Origin: DASQFQ01 sp035633075
Lineage (GTDB): Bacteria; Actinomycetota; Thermoleophilia; Solirubrobacterales; Solirubrobacteraceae
Direction: 5' to 3'
Length of the DNA: 5,545 bases
Assembly (NCBI GenBank): GCA_035633075.1
Contig: DASQFQ010000294.1
Coordinates: 1 to 5,545 of the forward strand
Position numbers and translations under genes: made by a program. Below, piece after piece: positions 5,099 to 5,545 of the stretch (position 1 is the first letter of the stretch; the number at the start of each line of letters is the position of its first letter). The notes under the pieces are model-generated. The model did no database searches. It was given only the letters and a program-made list of their open reading frames with translations, and was not told where the DNA came from.

Positions 5099-5176
5099 CT
5101 AGGCGGCCAGCACGACCTCCTCGGTGTCGGCCAGGTGCCGGCCGACAGTTGAGTTCGCATCAAGTTCGACACGGCG
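5099..5176. other. Region between chimeric gene and dehydrogenase
   Basis: No gene is called here. Directly after the TGA of the chimeric frame, the same minus-strand frame stays open for 25 codons to a TAG at 5099-5101 (ending LADTEEVVLAA), with no start codon I would accept. An 8-bp tandem GCCAACTC duplicate (5182-5197) lies just inside the preceding reading frame. No clear terminator hairpin is seen. Confidence 0.4.
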
Positions 5177-5545
5177 TCAGCGCCAACTCGCCAACTCGAC
5201 AGGTGTGCCGCCTGCGGCGATCACCGAGTGCCGGCCGTCGAGGGCGGCGTCGGTGCGGGGGAAATCACGGCGGGCGTGTGCGCCGCGGCTCTCCTCGCGC
5301 GCGAGCGCGCCGGCGGCGACGAGCCGCGCCTCGCCGTCACTGAAGCTGATGCTGGCCGCGAGGATCACGATCGCGGCCGCGATCGCGGCGTTGACCGCCT
5401 TCTGCGCCGGGTAGGTCACCGGGCGGCCGCCGATCAGCTCCTGCAGCTTCGCGAACGCGACCAGCGAGCCGGCGAACGAGATGCACCCGATCACGAGCGA
5501 GAGGCCGATCGCGATCGATTGTGCGAGGGCCGCGCGGCCGGGGTC
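5177..5545 (-). pseudogene. PntB-NadB chimeric reading frame (truncated transhydrogenase beta subunit joined to L-aspartate oxidase C-terminus)
   Basis: One uninterrupted minus-strand frame of 122 residues enters from the window edge and stops at TGA (5177-5179). The first part (5545 to about 5350) is the membrane region of NAD(P) transhydrogenase subunit beta: IGCISFAGSLVAFAKLQ, then the loop GGRPVTYPAQKAVN and the start of the next helix AAIAAAIVILAA. Normal PntB continues for more than 200 residues, with further helices and the NADP(H)-binding domain. Here the frame switches to ARLVAAGALAREESRGAHARRDFP and DGRHSV, the C-terminal helix of L-aspartate oxidase (NadB), with its ESRGAH-x-R-x-DFP signature. 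The join lies around 5332-5356. Such a product would lack the NADP(H) domain of PntB and the whole FAD domain of NadB, so I call it a fusion pseudogene. An assembly join of two loci is equally possible. Confidence 0.7.

Noticed and set aside
4091..5152. 353-codon plus-strand open frame starting after a GAGGAGG
   Set aside because: Despite the good ribosome binding site, all but the first 33 or so codons are antisense to the confidently identified dehydrogenase and have shadow-frame composition. The initiation signal itself is reported as part of the AT-rich island.

Overview
This is a high-GC chromosomal segment, with G or C at nearly every wobble position in its genes. It most likely comes from an actinobacterium. 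The gene set (a CysO/CysM/Mec sulfur-carrier cluster, a DUF2007-like protein and a DUF1802 protein) and the protein style resemble Thermoleophilia/Solirubrobacterales, but that placement is recalled similarity, not a search result.

Left part, plus strand (1-2435): the 3' end of a CysO-type sulfur-carrier protein, then CysM (O-phosphoserine sulfhydrylase type), a short cupredoxin-like remnant, TatA, a JAMM/M67 metallopeptidase of the Mec type, and a small DUF2007-like membrane-anchored protein. CysO, CysM and Mec form the thiocarboxylate-dependent cysteine route known from Mycobacterium tuberculosis. CysO-COSH donates sulfur to the CysM-bound aminoacrylate, and Mec releases cysteine from the CysO-cysteine adduct. 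Here CysO does not end at the Gly-Gly that must be activated. It carries three more residues (QLN), which suggests it needs proteolytic trimming first, with the JAMM protease encoded 1.5 kb downstream as the obvious candidate. tatA, mec and the DUF2007-like gene are tightly packed (8-bp gap, then a 4-bp overlap).

Middle part, minus strand (2413-4012): a conserved-type hypothetical protein with a peptidase-like motif but no visible zinc site, whose 3' end overlaps the DUF2007-like gene tail to tail. Upstream of it is a DUF1802 family protein. The DUF1802 gene is preceded by a short, strikingly AT-richer island (about 4081-4190) that holds a 9-bp inverted repeat.

Right part, minus strand (4190-5545): an NAD(P)-dependent beta-hydroxyacid dehydrogenase. 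Upstream of it, running off the window, is an open frame that begins as the membrane part of transhydrogenase subunit PntB and ends as the C-terminus of L-aspartate oxidase (NadB). This looks like a deletion-fusion pseudogene or an assembly chimera.

I saw no rRNA, tRNA, CRISPR array, insertion sequence or convincing rho-independent terminator. The strongest points for a second look are the PntB-NadB chimera, the extended CysO tail paired with a JAMM protease, and the orphan copper-site cupredoxin fragment between cysM and tatA.
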